Assembly: GCA_031423495.1 (NCBI GenBank)
Contig: JANPFP010000194.1
Coordinates: 1 to 64,000 of the forward strand
Length of the DNA: 64,000 bases
Direction of reading: 5' to 3'
Source: JACPYM01 sp031423495
GTDB lineage: Bacteria > Acidobacteriota > Blastocatellia > RBC074
The translations under genes were made by a program, and so were the position numbers. The notes under the pieces are model-generated. The model searched no databases and was not told the DNA's origin. It worked only from the letters and a program-made list of their open reading frames with translations. Shown piece after piece: positions 62,366-64,000 of the stretch; the first letter of the stretch is position 1; each line of letters begins with the position of its first letter.

Positions 62366-64000
62366 TTAGCGCCATTCGCCTTGCGCCGTGAACGCCGCCC
62401 AATAATAAGGCGAGCGCCATTGTCGTTGCCGCCACAGCGTCAGTTGCGCAGCGCGCAAAGATGCTGCCGGACTTTGCTTGCGCGTCAACACGCCTTGATA
62501 AAACGCCTTCATCAACTCCGACGTAGCCTTGTCGTTGACGCTCCATAAACTGACGACGACGCGCGGCACGCCGGCATACATCAAGCCGCGCGTGAGTCCG
62601 ATCAAGCCTTCGCCACGTACCTCTTTGCCCAAACCGGTCTGGCATGCGCTCAACACGGCGAGTTGCGTAGCCGGTAATTTCAAACTGTAAAGTTCCGGCG
62701 CGAGCAGATAGCCATCTTGCGCTTCGCCTTTTTCATTCACCAGCGTCAGCACCAAGCCGGAAAGCTCTGGATTCGAGCTGTTCAAAAAACCATGCGTAGC
62801 GAAATGTATGATGCGCGCCTTTCCCAACTCGCCGTCCGTGGCCGCCGCACGATTGGCAGAAAAATCAAAATAGCCTTGCCTCGAACTTTCAGGCGCGAGC
62901 GCGAGAATCGCTTCGGCTTCGTCGCGCGTGAACGGCAAGCGCGGAATCGTCAATGCGGCAGAAGCTACGCCGGCTTTTGTCAGCGTCTTTTTGATGAGTC
63001 CGCGCGAAGTTTCTTTAGGGTCTGCGGGTTTGGCTTTGACTTCAACCGTCTTGATGCGTTCGTCCTGCGCCTCGAATACGGGATCGGCCAAGACACTGAG
63101 TTCGCGCTTCGCTACAGGTTTGTCGCGCGCTTCATTGCGCAAGACCGCTAACGTAGAAGCGGAAGGTAGATAAGTGATTTCATGACGGACGACGAGCGGT
63201 TGATTGCTGAAGGTAGCAGGTTGATTTAGTTTCTTGCGCACTACCTGTTCGCTCAACGCAGCGAAAGGAATGTATTGCAGCGCGCCATCCGCCACGATCA
63301 ACAATCGTTTGTTGCCGAGTTGTGAGGCGACAGGTGAAAGCAGGATTTTGCTCAAGGCGTTGCCAGCCGCGCGCAATTCAGCCGCTTCGGTCTGGCGATT
63401 GGTGACGGCGGCGTAAAAGCGTTGCGCCAGGGGTTCGATTTCACTGCGTTTGGGTAACGTGTAGCTGCGCAACGAAGTCGGCGTCACCGCCCACAAATAG
63501 CTTTGCTCTTCGCCCAGCGCGTATTCGAGCAACACGGTGTCAGGCGTGAGAATTTGTTTTTGAATTTCTTCCGCCGTGAGCGGCTGCGGTTGCGTGAGCG
63601 CGGCGTAACGCGGACTCGACGTGCGCAGTTGATTGCGTATGTCGCGCAATTCCTGCGTGAGTTGTTCGAGTTCTTTTGAGATGGCGGCGGCTTGCGCGGC
63701 GGTGTTGGCATTGGTGAGCGCCGTGAGTTCTTCAGTCAGTTTGTCATTGAGCTGGTCTTGCAACGCGCGTTCGCGTTCGACGAGTTCGGGAGCGGCGTCG
63801 GCGCGCAAGTCAGCGTTGGCTTCGGTGAGCATTTCAAGCAGGCTACGGGCGCGGGCGCGTTCGCTGACGTTGAGCGCGGTAAAATTAAATCGTTCGCGCG
63901 GCGCGCGTTTGTGCAGCCGCATCAGCACGTCGAGGTAAAGATCGTAGTATAGCTGTGTCACGGCGCGATATTCAGCGCGACGGCTGGTGTCGGTCAGCTT
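62366..64000 (-). CDS. CHAT-domain protein, C-terminal part (cut by window edge)
   Basis: At least 544 codons; the frame stays open to base 64000, so the N-terminus (probably TPR repeats) is missing and the GTG at 63961 is not a true start. A coiled-coil region is followed by the CHAT domain (about the last 300 residues): catalytic His in IHFATHGFLNSSNPELSG and Cys in VLSACQTGLGKEVRGEGLIG, then VPRVVVSLWSVND. Both residues of the caspase-like pair are present, so it may be an active protease. Many TPR-CHAT proteins act in signalling or cell death. Confidence 0.88.
   Translation of the reverse strand, partial: KLTDTSRRAEYRAVTQLYYDLYLDVLMRLHKRAPRERFNFTALNVSERARARSLLEMLTEANADLRADAAPELVERERALQDQLNDKLTEELTALTNANTAAQAAAISKELEQLTQELRDIRNQLRTSSPRYAALTQPQPLTAEEIQKQILTPDTVLLEYALGEEQSYLWAVTPTSLRSYTLPKRSEIEPLAQRFYAAVTNRQTEAAELRAAGNALSKILLSPVASQLGNKRLLIVADGALQYIPFAALSEQVVRKKLNQPATFSNQPLVVRHEITYLPSASTLAVLRNEARDKPVAKRELSVLADPVFEAQDERIKTVEVKAKPADPKETSRGLIKKTLTKAGVASAALTIPRLPFTRDEAEAILALAPESSRQGYFDFSANRAAATDGELGKARIIHFATHGFLNSSNPELSGLVLTLVNEKGEAQDGYLLAPELYSLKLPATQLAVLSACQTGLGKEVRGEGLIGLTRGLMYAGVPRVVVSLWSVNDKATSELMKAFYQGVLTRKQSPAASLRAAQLTLWRQRQWRSPYYWAAFTAQGEWR

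Overview
The window reads as a chromosome segment of an Acidobacteriota bacterium, perhaps Blastocatellia. This is inferred from gene content: a CHAT-domain protein beside a DUF4384 protein, a kinase-like/WD40 fusion, very large Ig-like secreted proteins, mid-50s GC by eye, and no close homologue search was possible. No tRNA, rRNA, CRISPR array, transposase or phage gene was found.

Region 1 (197-30078, all minus strand) is a large surface-polysaccharide locus. Transcription runs from the ABC-2 permease at 30078 down to a sugar-nucleotide epimerase at 197, with many 1-14 bp overlaps or very short gaps between genes. It holds a nonulosonic (sialic-type) acid module (NeuB, NeuC, NeuA homologues), a Wzm-type permease with two Wzt-type ATPases, at least four GT4 and two GT2 glycosyltransferases, two tandem GT-B (CDP-glycerol transferase-like) proteins, two GT-C-like membrane proteins, an O-antigen ligase/polymerase-like protein, two asparagine-synthase-like amidotransferases, a CapK/PaaK-like adenylate-forming enzyme, two acyl/aminoacyl transferase-like proteins and a TylF-type methyltransferase. 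Together they look able to build, decorate and export a complex, probably acidic and amidated or acylated glycan. Divergent from this are an FkbM methyltransferase and a PhyH-like dioxygenase (30477-32255).

Region 2 (32382-41158) holds two very large secreted multidomain proteins on the minus strand. Region 3 (41165-49700) has a large decayed fold-back element, a LOG-family protein, a LysM lytic transglycosylase, a TPM / nucleotidyltransferase-like / LemA group, and an Lgt-family gene with its downstream small membrane gene duplicated in tandem and partly decayed. Region 4 (49727-64000) has a predicted pseudokinase fused to a beta-propeller, an IlvD/Edd dehydratase and a DHDPS-family lyase, RlmI-like methyltransferase, PanC, YchF, an LTXXQ-repeat secreted protein, and a small conserved protein, a DUF4384 protein and the C-terminal part of a CHAT protease-like protein cut by the window edge.

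The most distinctive feature is the number of fold-back (inverted-repeat) elements between genes: about twelve, each with its own sequence but the same two-arm design. Several supply stop codons or C-terminal tails of neighbouring genes. A 9-bp tandem repeat (12 perfect copies) also sits in front of, or inside, one glycosyltransferase gene.
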